Positions 27,330 through 34,985 of a stretch of DNA of 64,000 nt are shown here, piece after piece. Position numbers and translations under genes: made by a program. Each line of letters begins with the position of its first letter. Positions within the stretch are counted from its first letter, which is position 1. Source of the DNA: Bacteroidia bacterium (lineage in GTDB: Bacteria; Bacteroidota; Bacteroidia; Chitinophagales; Saprospiraceae); the NCBI GenBank assembly GCA_030430845.1, contig JAUIKE010000013.1:1-64000 (forward strand), read 5' to 3'. The notes under the pieces are model-generated. The model did no database searches and was not told where the DNA came from. It was given only the letters and a program-made list of their open reading frames with translations.

Positions 27330-27470
27330 GGCGGCGCGGCTTTTCCAGGCTGCCCCCCAGCCCCCATTTGGGGTGGCCACACGCTTTTCTCAGCTTTTGA
27401 GATGAAGAAATTGGGGCTTGTGCGGGCGGAGGTCCTCCCTCCAGGGAGTTAGAGGGCGGCGAGGGCAGAA
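27330..27470. repeat. Dispersed repeat A, copy 2, joined to the end of array 1
   Basis: This is the second copy of the 141-bp element (others at 12901 and 33572). It begins three bases after the truncated repeat AAGGATA, and the same junction (AAGGATAGTTGGCGGCGCGG) is found at the end of array 2. Confidence 0.8.
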
Positions 27471-27489
27471 ATCAGTATGCTTAAGCGTT

Positions 27490-27751
27490 CTTGCTCGTGG
27501 CGGGTTTCCAAACCGCCAAACGCAAAATACCGCCAGTTTCCTAACTGGCGAGATACTATACGAATTATGAGTATAGCAGCGCTTTGTATTATTTTGGAGC
27601 AGCGAGGGCCCTTGGAAGTTGATATTTTGGACCTTGGGGGTAACGGAGGGTTTTTTATGCCGAAGTTTAAATGATGCAGGTTTCGGGGGGCGCCAGTTAG
27701 GAAACTGGCGAGGTATTGCGTAGGGCGGTTTGGAAACCCGCCACGAGCAAG
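27490..27751. mobile_element. MITE-like element with about 61-bp inverted ends
   Basis: The left end 27490-27550 (CTTGCTCGTGGCGGGTTTCC to CTAACTGGCG) is repeated inverted at 27691-27751 (CGCCAGTTAG to CCACGAGCAAG) with few mismatches. The 140 bases between hold no credible gene. The inner ends are themselves hairpins (CGCCAGTT/AACTGGCG). It looks like a non-autonomous miniature transposable element; no target-site duplication is obvious by eye. Confidence 0.6.
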
Positions 27752-27979
27752 GCTGGATCGGACTCGTTTGATGGCTGTTTAATACCATTAGGTCGGGAAA
27801 CATTTATTGTTGTAGCAGTCATGAGACTGCCGTAAAACAGCTAAGGCAGTCGGAGACTACCACCAACAGATCACGCTATGCAGCGGAGCCAGCGTTCCCA
27901 GTGTCTGAAATTTAAAATATCCTTGCTAAAAAAGATACCATCTGTTAACTATAATTGCCGGACGAAAAAAGTAGCCATC

Positions 27980-28066
27980 TCCCTCAAAGCATCTATTAAC
28001 CGAAAACTGCCTGCTTTTGCAAAATTGGCCGTCTGTATATTTGAAAAAATGACAAAAGAAGCTTAA
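27980..28066 (+). pseudogene. Fragment of the nucleotidyltransferase-partner gene
   Basis: The bases encode SLKASINRKLPAFAKLAV and CIFEKM, nearly identical in DNA and protein to the C-terminus of the 148-aa partner protein at 34912-34985. Nothing upstream of 27980 matches that gene, so this is a 3-prime remnant left by duplication or deletion. The rest of 27752-28324 holds short GC-rich hairpins and no gene I can support. Confidence 0.75.
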
Positions 28067-28324
28067 CTTTTGATTTATTCGATATTCAAAGGAGATTTCT
28101 TCAAGATCCCCCCGCTGCGCGGGGAATAGGACTCATTTTCAAACAAACAATCCCCCCACTTTTTATCCATCTTAACAAGGATTTCAGGGGCTTCCGCCTC
28201 TATTCATCACTCCCCTTCAAAGGGCTTCCACTAAAACAAGGATCCATTTGTTTTTTCGGATACCTGAGCAGCTAACAAGGCTGAATCGGACTATCCTCTT
28301 TTTTTAATCAAAAACAGTTGATCC

Positions 28325-28813
28325 ATGTCCCATTCCAAAAAATCTCGCTTTAGAGAAAAAATGATTGAGTGCAAGTTCTTATCAGAGTTGTTTGAAAAAC
28401 TCTGGCTCAAAAGACAGTTCGATATAGAAGTCAGCAGGCCTCTGGTTGATGACGCCGGCTATGACCTCGTCATATCTAGTAAAACCACTACTCATTTTTT
28501 ACAGCTAAAGAGTAAGAAAAAAGGTGGCAGAGCTGGTAATTTAAAGGTTCATTTGAATTTATTCTCAAAACGAAATTCCGGTATCCTGTTAATAGAATTT
28601 AAGGAAACAGATGCCCTCCATATTATCCTACAATATAAATATTTGAACCTCCAGTGTGTCGACCCAAAAAAGCTTTCTACAGCAAAACATACAAAGTCGA
28701 ATGCCGATGGTAAAAAGAATAAAAGACCCAATATAAAAGTAGTAAAGCCAAGTAGTCTAAATAGCATTACAATTGATGACTTCATCAAAGAACTCTCACA
28801 TGAAAATAAGTAA
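28325..28813 (+). CDS. Possible PD-(D/E)XK-type nuclease next to the adaptation genes
   Basis: The 162-aa protein begins with a charged helix (KMIECKFLSELFEKLW), followed by VDDAGYDLVISSKTTTHFLQ and LKSKKKGG. The acidic residue in GYD (Asp47) and the Q60-x-K62 pair 13 residues later fit the variant PD-(D/E)XK core in which Gln replaces Glu. The C-terminal third is basic (KSNADGKKNKRP). It lies between array 1 and the helicase-cas1 cluster, in the same direction, 38 bases before the helicase frame. The fold call is by pattern only; a role in trimming prespacers would be an inference. Confidence 0.5.
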   Translation: MSHSKKSRFREKMIECKFLSELFEKLWLKRQFDIEVSRPLVDDAGYDLVISSKTTTHFLQLKSKKKGGRAGNLKVHLNLFSKRNSGILLIEFKETDALHIILQYKYLNLQCVDPKKLSTAKHTKSNADGKKNKRPNIKVVKPSSLNSITIDDFIKELSHENK

Positions 28814-28872
28814 CACTCCCTCCAGAATCCCATGCCCCTTGCCTTTGAACTATGAACTATGAACTAAAAACC

Positions 28873-30324
28873 ATGAACCTAACCAACCACCAACAAGCCG
28901 CCCTGACCAAACTTCAGCAATTTCTCCAGGAACAAAGCACCCAGCTCTTCGTCCTGCGCGGCTATGCCGGTACCGGCAAAACCACCCTAATTGGGCAACT
29001 CGTCAGCTGGCTGGAGCAGCAAGACCGGCCCGTGCGGTTATTGGCCACTACGGGCCGAGCCGCCAAAGTCCTGCAAAACAAAACCGGCCAAAACGTAGGT
29101 ACCGTACACGGCTGTATCTATGCTTTCGACGAAATATCGGGCCAGGCCGAAGAGGGCAACACCCAATTACAACTCAATTTTTCGCTGCGCAACAACGAAA
29201 CCATAGAACCGGAACTCGTTTTTATCATCGATGAAGCGTCCATGATCTCGCACGAAAAAGCCCGGGCTGACCGCCAAACCGCCCGTTTCGGCAGCGGCAG
29301 CCTGCTGCATGATCTACTGGACTATGCCGACGGCCGCCAGGTCATCTTCGTAGGCGACCCATGCCAACTGCCGCCCGTAGCCGATAATCCGCTCTCCTCG
29401 GCGCTCAGCATCTCCTTTCTGGCCGAGCTGGCCGGCAGCCCGCCCGATACCATCGAACTGAAAGAGATTATCCGGCAGGATAAACAAAGCGAAATATTAC
29501 ATTTGGCCGGTCGTTTTCGCCAGGCAGTCGCATCCCAGCGCTATGAAAAATGGCCCAAGGTCGGCTTTCCCCGCGGACTCCAGGCCAGTGTGCTGGACGA
29601 CCACCACGAACTCCAAAAGGCCTATATCCAGCATATACAAAAACAAGGCTTCCACTCGGCCATCCTGATCGGTTTTTCCAACTGGCAGATCAACATGCTC
29701 AACCGGGTGGTCCGTAAAGCGCTTTATCCCAGCTGGGAATTGCAGACCGACGAGCTGCTGATGGTTGTTCAAAACAGCTATAATGTGGACCTCGCCAATG
29801 GTGATCAGGTCATCCTCCAGGAAGTCAGCTACGACAGCAAGCGCGCCGGCTTCACCTTTCTCAGGGTCAAGGTCAAAGCCCTCCACAACGACGAAACCTA
29901 CGAAACCCTCATGATTCGGGAATTGCTCTACAACGACCAGCCGGGCCTGCGCCGCGATGAAGTCCAGCAACTCATGATCGACTTCGACCAGCGCATGCGC
30001 AAAAAGGGGCTCAAACGAAAAATGAATGCCTATCGGGAAGCCATGATGAGCGATCCGTACCTCAACGCCCTGCGCGCTAAGTTTGGCTATGCCGTTACCT
30101 GCCATAAAGCACAGGGAGGAGAATGGCCGCAGGTATACCTCAACATCCACAAATCCGTCTACGGTATGCAGTCCGAGCAGCTCCACCGCTGGTTTTATAC
30201 GGCCCTTACCCGAGCCCGCCACCACCTGTACATCAACGACGGCTGGTGGATCGATCGTTTTAACCAGAGGCGGCCGGATGCAGCGGCCAAAATGTACGCA
30301 GCCCGTAAACGAAAAAAATCTTAA
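28873..30324 (+). CDS. RecD-like superfamily 1 DNA helicase in the cas1 cluster
   Basis: From ATG 28873 (MNLTNHQQAALTKLQ) the product has 483 aa. Motifs in order are Q-like NHQQAAL, Walker A LRGYAGTGKTTL, motif Ia TTGRAAKVL, Walker B IIDEASMIS, motif III VGDPCQLPP, and C-terminal YAVTCHKAQGGEWPQV with YTALTRARHHLYI (motifs V-VI, UvrD_C_2 type). It is a short RecD2/Dda-like ATP-dependent 5-3 helicase, by family. The gap to cas1 is three bases, so it is in one operon with Cas1, the primase-polymerase and Cas2. A role in processing or replicating DNA for spacer capture is plausible. The alternative start at 28852 adds seven residues. Confidence 0.85.
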   Translation: MNLTNHQQAALTKLQQFLQEQSTQLFVLRGYAGTGKTTLIGQLVSWLEQQDRPVRLLATTGRAAKVLQNKTGQNVGTVHGCIYAFDEISGQAEEGNTQLQLNFSLRNNETIEPELVFIIDEASMISHEKARADRQTARFGSGSLLHDLLDYADGRQVIFVGDPCQLPPVADNPLSSALSISFLAELAGSPPDTIELKEIIRQDKQSEILHLAGRFRQAVASQRYEKWPKVGFPRGLQASVLDDHHELQKAYIQHIQKQGFHSAILIGFSNWQINMLNRVVRKALYPSWELQTDELLMVVQNSYNVDLANGDQVILQEVSYDSKRAGFTFLRVKVKALHNDETYETLMIRELLYNDQPGLRRDEVQQLMIDFDQRMRKKGLKRKMNAYREAMMSDPYLNALRAKFGYAVTCHKAQGGEWPQVYLNIHKSVYGMQSEQLHRWFYTALTRARHHLYINDGWWIDRFNQRRPDAAAKMYAARKRKKS

Positions 30325-30327
30325 CCT

Positions 30328-31305
30328 ATGCATATCATCCTCAATTCATACGGCACTTCTTTGCAGCGGCATCAGGACCGTTTTGTCATCTACACTCAGG
30401 AAGGCAAGGACCACATCGCTCCCAATCAGGTAAAGTCCATTTCGGTGAGCAAGGGAGCCAAGGTCAGCTCGGATGCTGTCCTGCTGGCCATCGAGCATGA
30501 GATCGACTTGTTGTTCATCGACTCCAGGGGCATGCCTAAGGGCCGCGTATGGAGCGTGCAGTACGGTTCCATTTCCACTATCCGGAAAAACCAGCTGGAG
30601 TTTATTTTTTCCGAAAAATCAGTGCAGTGGGTAAAAGAACTGCTGACCTACAAAATGGACACCCAGCAAGCCCTCTTGCTGGCCCTCGATACGGAAGAAG
30701 AAAAAGCACAGCGCATCATTCAGCGGGCCATCAATGCCCTGGAAGATCACAAACAAAAGATAGCCAAAGCCGAAGGCAAGGTCATTTCCGATGTAGCCGC
30801 CTCTCTCCGGGGCTGGGAAGGCGCTGCCAACCGCCGGTACTTCGAAGCCATTAATGAAATTTTGCCGAAGGCCTATCAGTTCGAAGGGCGCAGCCAGCAC
30901 CCCGCTACCGATCGTTTTAATGCCTTACTCAATTACGGCTACGGTATGTTGTACGGAAAAATCGAGGGGGCGCTCATCAAAGCGGGGATCGATCCGTACG
31001 TCGGTATTTTTCACCGCGACGATTACAACCGGCCGGTCCTCGTTTTTGACGTTATTGAGCGCTATCGGGTGTGGGTGGATTATGTGGCCATTCAGCTGTG
31101 CCGGCAGGAAGCCTTCCCGGAAGAATGCTTCGTTTTTCGGCAGGGCGCCTGTTGGCTGGAAGGCCTGGGCAAACGCATCCTGATCCAATCGGTCAACGAC
31201 TACCTCGCCGAAGTCGTCCAAATGGGCAGTCTGGAACGCTCCCGGGGGGTGCATATCCAGCAGTATGCCCATCAGTTAGCCAAATTTTTTCAGCAAAACT
31301 CCTGA
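30328..31305 (+). CDS. cas1: Cas1 integrase of the type III adaptation cluster
   Basis: The 325-aa protein has the N-terminal beta domain (VKSISVSKGAKVSSDA) and the C-terminal helical catalytic domain. Metal ligands are visible: Glu164 in RGWEGAANRRYF, His229 in GIFHRDDYNRPVLVFD and Asp241/Glu244 in VFDVIERYR. Cas1 integrates spacers together with Cas2. It differs strongly from the second Cas1 in this window (52905), so the two systems have separate adaptation machines. It lies three bases after the helicase and three bases before the primase-polymerase gene, a tight operon. Confidence 0.95.
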   Translation: MHIILNSYGTSLQRHQDRFVIYTQEGKDHIAPNQVKSISVSKGAKVSSDAVLLAIEHEIDLLFIDSRGMPKGRVWSVQYGSISTIRKNQLEFIFSEKSVQWVKELLTYKMDTQQALLLALDTEEEKAQRIIQRAINALEDHKQKIAKAEGKVISDVAASLRGWEGAANRRYFEAINEILPKAYQFEGRSQHPATDRFNALLNYGYGMLYGKIEGALIKAGIDPYVGIFHRDDYNRPVLVFDVIERYRVWVDYVAIQLCRQEAFPEECFVFRQGACWLEGLGKRILIQSVNDYLAEVVQMGSLERSRGVHIQQYAHQLAKFFQQNS

Positions 31306-31308
31306 TCC

Positions 31309-32316
31309 ATGTTACAATACGGAATAAAAATCACGCAGCCGGACGACCCGCTGAAGAAGATCAGCCTCGAGCGCCTGTTCCAGGGCGTATCACGGCCGAA
31401 GGAAGGCTTTCGCAAGCAGATCCACCGCCTGCGACTGGTGCGCACGATGGACAGCAAACAATACAGCCGGCTCAAAAAGGACCTCCCCTATTTTGTGTGC
31501 GGGCACTTCCACCCGGCTATCCGGCGGCGGGAGAACTTCTCCGTCATACGGCACTTCATGATCGACCTCGACCACTTCGAGCAGGCCGAGAAAGACCGAG
31601 AAGAGCTCGCCCGGCAATTGCAGCAAGACGAGCGCCTGCTGCTGTTGTTCACCTCGCCGGGCGGCGACGGCCTCAAGCTCATGTTCCGGCTCAGCGAAGA
31701 TTGCCATGATGCCGGCTTGTACACGCTCTTTTACAAAGCCTTCGTCCAATTGCTCACCGCTCAATACCATCTCGAACAAGTCATTGACCTCCGAACGCAC
31801 GATGTTACCCGCGCCTGCTTTATGAGCGCCGACCCACAAGCTTATTTCAATCCGGATGCCCGGCCGATTGTGCTCAAAGAAGTGTTCGATCCACTGGATC
31901 CCGATGCCCGCCGACGCCTCTCGGAAGAAAGAAAGGAGCTGAAAGAAAAGGCTCCCAAGCGCCCCTCCCCAAAGAAAGAAGCCCTCAGTGATGAAGTCCT
32001 GCAAGAGATCAAAACAAAGCTGAACCCCCATTTTAAGCCCCGCAAAAAACGAGAGGCTTTTGTGCCCCCCGAACTGGATTCCATCATGCCTCAGGTAGAA
32101 TCCCGCCTGAAGGAGATGAAGATGGAGATTGCTTTTACGGAGCCCATTCACTATGGAAAAAAGCTGAGAATCGCGGCCGGCACCCACTGGGCGGAAGTCA
32201 ATGTCTTTTTTGGAAAAAGAGGCTTCTCTATCGTCAAAACCACCAAAACAGGCAGCAATAATGAGCTGGCGGATATGGCTCATCAATTGTTATACGAGTT
32301 ATTGATCGGAGAATGA
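31309..32316 (+). CDS. CRISPR-associated primase-polymerase (VirE_N/BT4734-type, archaeo-eukaryotic primase fold)
   Basis: The 335-aa protein has the order expected of a VirE N-terminal/BT4734 domain of the AEP superfamily: LKKDLPYFVCGHFHP, metal pair Asp86-x-Asp88 in HFMIDLDHF, FTSPGGDGLKLMF (116-126) and the late strand THDVTRACFMSADP. Residues 210-335 are a charged linker and a small C-terminal alpha-beta domain I do not recognise. Primase-polymerases of this type encoded next to cas1-cas2 (CAPP) have been reported to make primers and copy DNA, and were proposed to help convert captured nucleic acid into spacers. Position between cas1 and cas2 in one operon is the key support. Confidence 0.78.
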   Translation: MLQYGIKITQPDDPLKKISLERLFQGVSRPKEGFRKQIHRLRLVRTMDSKQYSRLKKDLPYFVCGHFHPAIRRRENFSVIRHFMIDLDHFEQAEKDREELARQLQQDERLLLLFTSPGGDGLKLMFRLSEDCHDAGLYTLFYKAFVQLLTAQYHLEQVIDLRTHDVTRACFMSADPQAYFNPDARPIVLKEVFDPLDPDARRRLSEERKELKEKAPKRPSPKKEALSDEVLQEIKTKLNPHFKPRKKREAFVPPELDSIMPQVESRLKEMKMEIAFTEPIHYGKKLRIAAGTHWAEVNVFFGKRGFSIVKTTKTGSNNELADMAHQLLYELLIGE

Positions 32317-32352
32317 CATCAATATCAACCTTACTTTTTTAAATGTAAAAAC

Positions 32353-32841
32353 GTGGCCAGACCGAAAAAAAAAGAGTATCAACTCAAAGAAAAGCTCGAA
32401 AAAATACGTGAAGCCGGCCTTCCGATGCCGAGTCCGGAGCCTTCCCCCACTCCACCCTCTACAAAGGAGGGCGTAGGCAGCTTACAGGAACGCATACGTA
32501 AGATCCTGCAATTAGTAAGAGATCCCAATAAAAATCAATACGATATGATCTATTTAGTTATGTATGACATTGAAGACGACCGCGTCCGCACCCACATCGC
32601 CAAATACCTGCTCAGTAAGGGCTGCATTCGCATCCAGAAATCGGTGTACATGGCCCGCACCCACCAACAGGTTTTTCAGGAGATCAACGACACCCTGAAA
32701 GAAGTCCAGCAAGCCTACGACAATGACGACAGCATATTGTTAGTACCGGTTCAGAGCACGACCATCAGCAGCATGAAGATACTTGGCAAGGACATCCAGA
32801 TCCAGTCGCTCGTCGATCCGCCCAATACCTTGTTTTACTGA
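32353..32841 (+). CDS. cas2: Cas2 with a 60-residue N-terminal extension
   Basis: The start is GTG at 32353. The Cas2 ferredoxin-like core begins near residue 66: MIYLVMYDIEDDRVRTHIAK with the usual strand-1 Asp, then KGCIRIQKSVYMA and DSILLVPVQST. Ahead of it lie a lysine-rich helix (RPKKKEYQLKEKLEKIRE) and a proline linker (PMPSPEPSPTPPSTKEG). Normal Cas2 proteins are 85-100 aa, so the 162-aa length is unusual; the tail could bind the primase-polymerase or the helicase. It ends the adaptation operon and is followed by the leader of array 2. A start at the core Met cannot be excluded, but the frame is continuous and well coded. Confidence 0.88.
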   Translation: MARPKKKEYQLKEKLEKIREAGLPMPSPEPSPTPPSTKEGVGSLQERIRKILQLVRDPNKNQYDMIYLVMYDIEDDRVRTHIAKYLLSKGCIRIQKSVYMARTHQQVFQEINDTLKEVQQAYDNDDSILLVPVQSTTISSMKILGKDIQIQSLVDPPNTLFY

Positions 32842-33021
32842 CGTATTTTAGGTATCTTTTGGACGTATTTAACGTAAAAACCAAAGAAAAAGGGCTCAAA
32901 ATCAATATTAAAATGACCCACACTTTTGACATTTTTGGCGAAAAACCCCTGTTAAAAAGTGTTAAAATTTCAAATTTTAGGCAGTTAACTAATTGTCTAT
33001 CAGTAATATCTGAAAAATAGA
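32842..33021 (+). promoter_or_regulatory. CRISPR leader of array 2
   Basis: The 180 bases between the cas2 stop and the first repeat match the array 3 leader over their whole length and the array 1 leader over the last 125 bases. Shared words include GGTATCTTTTGGACGTATTT, AAAATCAATATTAAAATGAC and AGTTAACTAATTGTCT. Confidence 0.88.
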
Positions 33022-33568
33022 GTCAGAGTAGATGATCCAATTGAACAAGGATTAAGACAACTCCTTCTTCAGAAAAAGGAGCAATAATTACTTGTCAGAG
33101 TAGATGATCCAATTGAACAAGGATTAAGACATCTTGGATGAATAGACATGTACCCTTTGGGTAAATAGTCAGAGTAGATGATCCAATTGAACAAGGATTA
33201 AGACATTTTTAAGTTGTTCTACAAGAGGATTTAAATCACTGTCAGAGTAGATGATCCAATTGAACAAGGATTAAGACCCGCAACGGTCCCCTCTTCAAAT
33301 TTTTCTAGGACGTAGTCAGAGTAGATGATCCAATTGAACAAGGATTAAGACGGACACTGGCAGATTTGCGGCGTCCGGGTACAATTAAATGTCAGAGTAG
33401 ATGATCCAATTGAACAAGGATTAAGACCCTCCAAATATCTTAACAACTCTGGCCTTTTGACCAGTCAGAGTAGATGATCCAATTGAACAAGGATTAAGAC
33501 GTCATGTAGTTGATCCATGCGGGTTGCTTTCCCGCAGTCAGAGTAGATGATCCAATTGAACAAGGATA
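33022..33568 (+). CRISPR. CRISPR array 2: seven 37-bp repeats plus a truncated one
   Basis: Repeats start GTCAGAGTAGATGATCC and end GAACAAGGATTAAGAC. They differ from array 1 repeats at a few central positions (AGTAGATGATCCAATT against AGAGGGTAATCCATTT). Starts are at 33022, 33094, 33168, 33241, 33315, 33391 and 33464; the terminal copy at 33537-33568 is cut after AAGGATA. The leader is proximal to cas2. This is a short array directly downstream of the cas1-primpol-cas2 operon. Confidence 0.97.
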
Positions 33569-33571
33569 GTT

Positions 33572-33712
33572 GGCGGCGCGGCTTTTCCAGGCTACCCCCC
33601 AGCCCCCATTTGGGGTGGCCACACGCTTTTCACAGCTTTTGAAATGAAGAAATTGGGACTTGTGCGGGCGGCAGTCCTCCCTCCAGGGAGTTAGAGGGCG
33701 GTGAGGGCAGAA
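33572..33712. repeat. Dispersed repeat A, copy 3, joined to the end of array 2
   Basis: This is the third copy of the element. Its junction with the truncated CRISPR repeat is the same as at array 1, so array end and element have been copied together or the element inserts at that site. Confidence 0.8.
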
Positions 33713-33765
33713 ATCAGTATGCTTAAACGTTCTTGCCCTCCTTCGCCTGAGCTTCGGCGGGCGGG

Positions 33766-33795
33766 GTCAGAGACGGCAATCCAGTTGAACAAGGA
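33766..33795 (+). repeat. Solitary CRISPR-like repeat
   Basis: GTCAGAGACGGCAATCCAGT followed by TGAACAAGGA is a degenerate, 3-prime-truncated copy of the 37-bp repeat with no partner repeat or spacer. It is preceded by a CGCCTGAGCTTCGGCGGGCG hairpin (element from 33729) that also precedes the solitary repeat at 36343. Confidence 0.7.
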
Positions 33796-33800
33796 AAGCT

Positions 33801-33930
33801 GAGCTGATTGGCGTTCATTTTTTAACCGCCGAATAAGTTTAACCTTTAATACAAGCTAAAGCTTATGGTACGGGCAAGCTGAAGCGTGCGCTACGATTAG
33901 GCGTTTATTTTTTTAACTCCGATCAGCTCC
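33801..33930. repeat. Dispersed repeat C, copy 1 (inverted ends)
   Basis: This element of about 130 bp has ends GAGCTGATTGG and CCGATCAGCTC (inverted with one mismatch). Internal words are TTTTAACCGCCGAATAAGTT, AAGCTAAAGCTTATGGTACG and GGCAAGCTGAAGCGTGCG. Other copies are at 36521-36638 and 58026-58150. All three lie just after a CRISPR array. Confidence 0.7.
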
Positions 33931-34024
33931 GCCCTTCAGTTTACTAAGCAGTGGAGCCAGTGTCTTCAGTGTCGAAACTGAAACCAAGCTTGAATAAAAG
34001 GTCAACAAATGTTATCTTTATGTA

Positions 34025-34552
34025 ATGGATTTTAAAGCTGGTCTCCAAAAAATCACTCAACTCCTCAAACAGGAAAACATCGACTACATGATCGTAGGAG
34101 GGTTTGCTATGAGTTTTTACAATCGCTTCCGATTTACGGCCGATATGGACCTCGTACTCCAAATCTACCCCCACGATATTGACCGGATCGTGAAGTACTT
34201 CCCGGAATGGGAAATGTTCATTGAATCCTTTAAAGAAAGTGCTGAAAAAGGACAGCTTTTTAATATCACTGACTTCGACTCAGGACTGAAATATGATTTT
34301 ATTATTTATCAGGACAGCGATTATAGCTGGACCGCCTTTGAGCGTAGAAAAAAAGTAAGCTTCATGGAAACAGAATGCTTCATTTCTTCACCGGAAGATC
34401 TCATCATTTCCAAATTACTCTGGTATGCTGCATCTGAAAGCGGGAAGCAATTAGAAGACATTCAATTCCTGCTGAAACTGCCTGATCTGAATATGCAATA
34501 CCTCGAAATCTGGACCACCCGATTAAACATCAATCGCTATGGATTATTCTAA
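34025..34552 (+). CDS. Nucleotidyltransferase-fold protein (toxin-antitoxin or Abi-like)
   Basis: The 175-aa protein has the pattern YMIVGGFAMSFYNRF followed by RFTADMDLVL. This is the GG plus D-x-D core (Gly25-Gly26, Asp40, Asp42) of the minimal nucleotidyltransferases found in AbiEii-like and DUF6036-type proteins. SPEDLIISKLLWYA near residues 120-135 is the typical later helix. It overlaps the next gene by 14 bases, so the two form one module. It is placed between arrays 2 and 3. Transfer of a nucleotide to a tRNA or protein as a toxin or regulator is known for relatives; this one is uncharacterised. Confidence 0.72.
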   Translation: MDFKAGLQKITQLLKQENIDYMIVGGFAMSFYNRFRFTADMDLVLQIYPHDIDRIVKYFPEWEMFIESFKESAEKGQLFNITDFDSGLKYDFIIYQDSDYSWTAFERRKKVSFMETECFISSPEDLIISKLLWYAASESGKQLEDIQFLLKLPDLNMQYLEIWTTRLNINRYGLF

Positions 34553-34985
34553 ACAAGTACAAGCCAGCCGCCAGGCCGATTTGGCCTATGCCCAATGGTA
34601 TGCCCAATTACCGGACGAAAAAAAAGCGGCCATCTTCCTCAATGGCTTCAACTTCGTAGCCGATAAAATTAAATCCGACGTCTTAAAGGAAAACCCTTTC
34701 GCTACCCAAGCAGAGATCACCTGGCGCTTCATGGAGGCGACTCAAAAGGATAGCTATCCGCCGGAGGTATTCGACTTTATGCATAAAAAAATGTTGGAAC
34801 GAGCTGAGCAAGAGTGGAAAGATCGTTTCAAAGCGATGAAAAAATCCCTGGATTGGACCTACGATGAAATGGCACAAATCATGGGGGCACAAAGCGGCGG
34901 CTCCCTCAAAGCTTCTGTCAACCGAAAACTGCCTGCTTTTGCGAAATTGGCTGTCTGCATATTTGAAAAAATGAAGAAAGCTTAG
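34539..34985 (+). CDS. Partner protein of the nucleotidyltransferase, helical with HTH-like C-terminus
   Basis: The product is 148 aa and all-helical. The last 45 residues (DWTYDEMAQIMGAQSGGSLK then NRKLPAFAKLAVCIFE) look like a helix-turn-helix unit. It has no R-x4-6-H, so it is not a HEPN toxin, and an antitoxin or adaptor role is a guess. The stop codon TAG is formed right at the junction with the cas2 remnant. The same C-terminal tail occurs as a remnant at 27980-28066 beside array 1, so this module or its end has been copied with CRISPR segments. Confidence 0.6.
   Translation: MDYSKQVQASRQADLAYAQWYAQLPDEKKAAIFLNGFNFVADKIKSDVLKENPFATQAEITWRFMEATQKDSYPPEVFDFMHKKMLERAEQEWKDRFKAMKKSLDWTYDEMAQIMGAQSGGSLKASVNRKLPAFAKLAVCIFEKMKKA

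Noticed and set aside
27477-27674. 65-codon frame within the MITE-like element
   Set aside because: It spans one inverted arm and the core and has no coding character.
28080-28320. AACAAGGATT-like words suggesting further CRISPR repeats before the nuclease-like gene
   Set aside because: Only 8-10 bases match, without the 5-prime half of the repeat or regular spacing; they may be chance or old relics.
29497-30333. Minus-strand open frame of 278 codons opposite the helicase gene
   Set aside because: The plus strand carries a complete helicase with all motifs; the antisense frame results from GC-rich codon use.
31390-32286. Minus-strand open frame of 298 codons opposite the primase-polymerase gene
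   Set aside because: It has no recognisable domain, and the plus-strand gene fits the operon and the family.
34539-34985. HEPN toxin partner of the nucleotidyltransferase (HEPN-MNT pair)
   Set aside because: No R-x4-6-H motif is present in the 148-aa protein, so the HEPN label is not supported.
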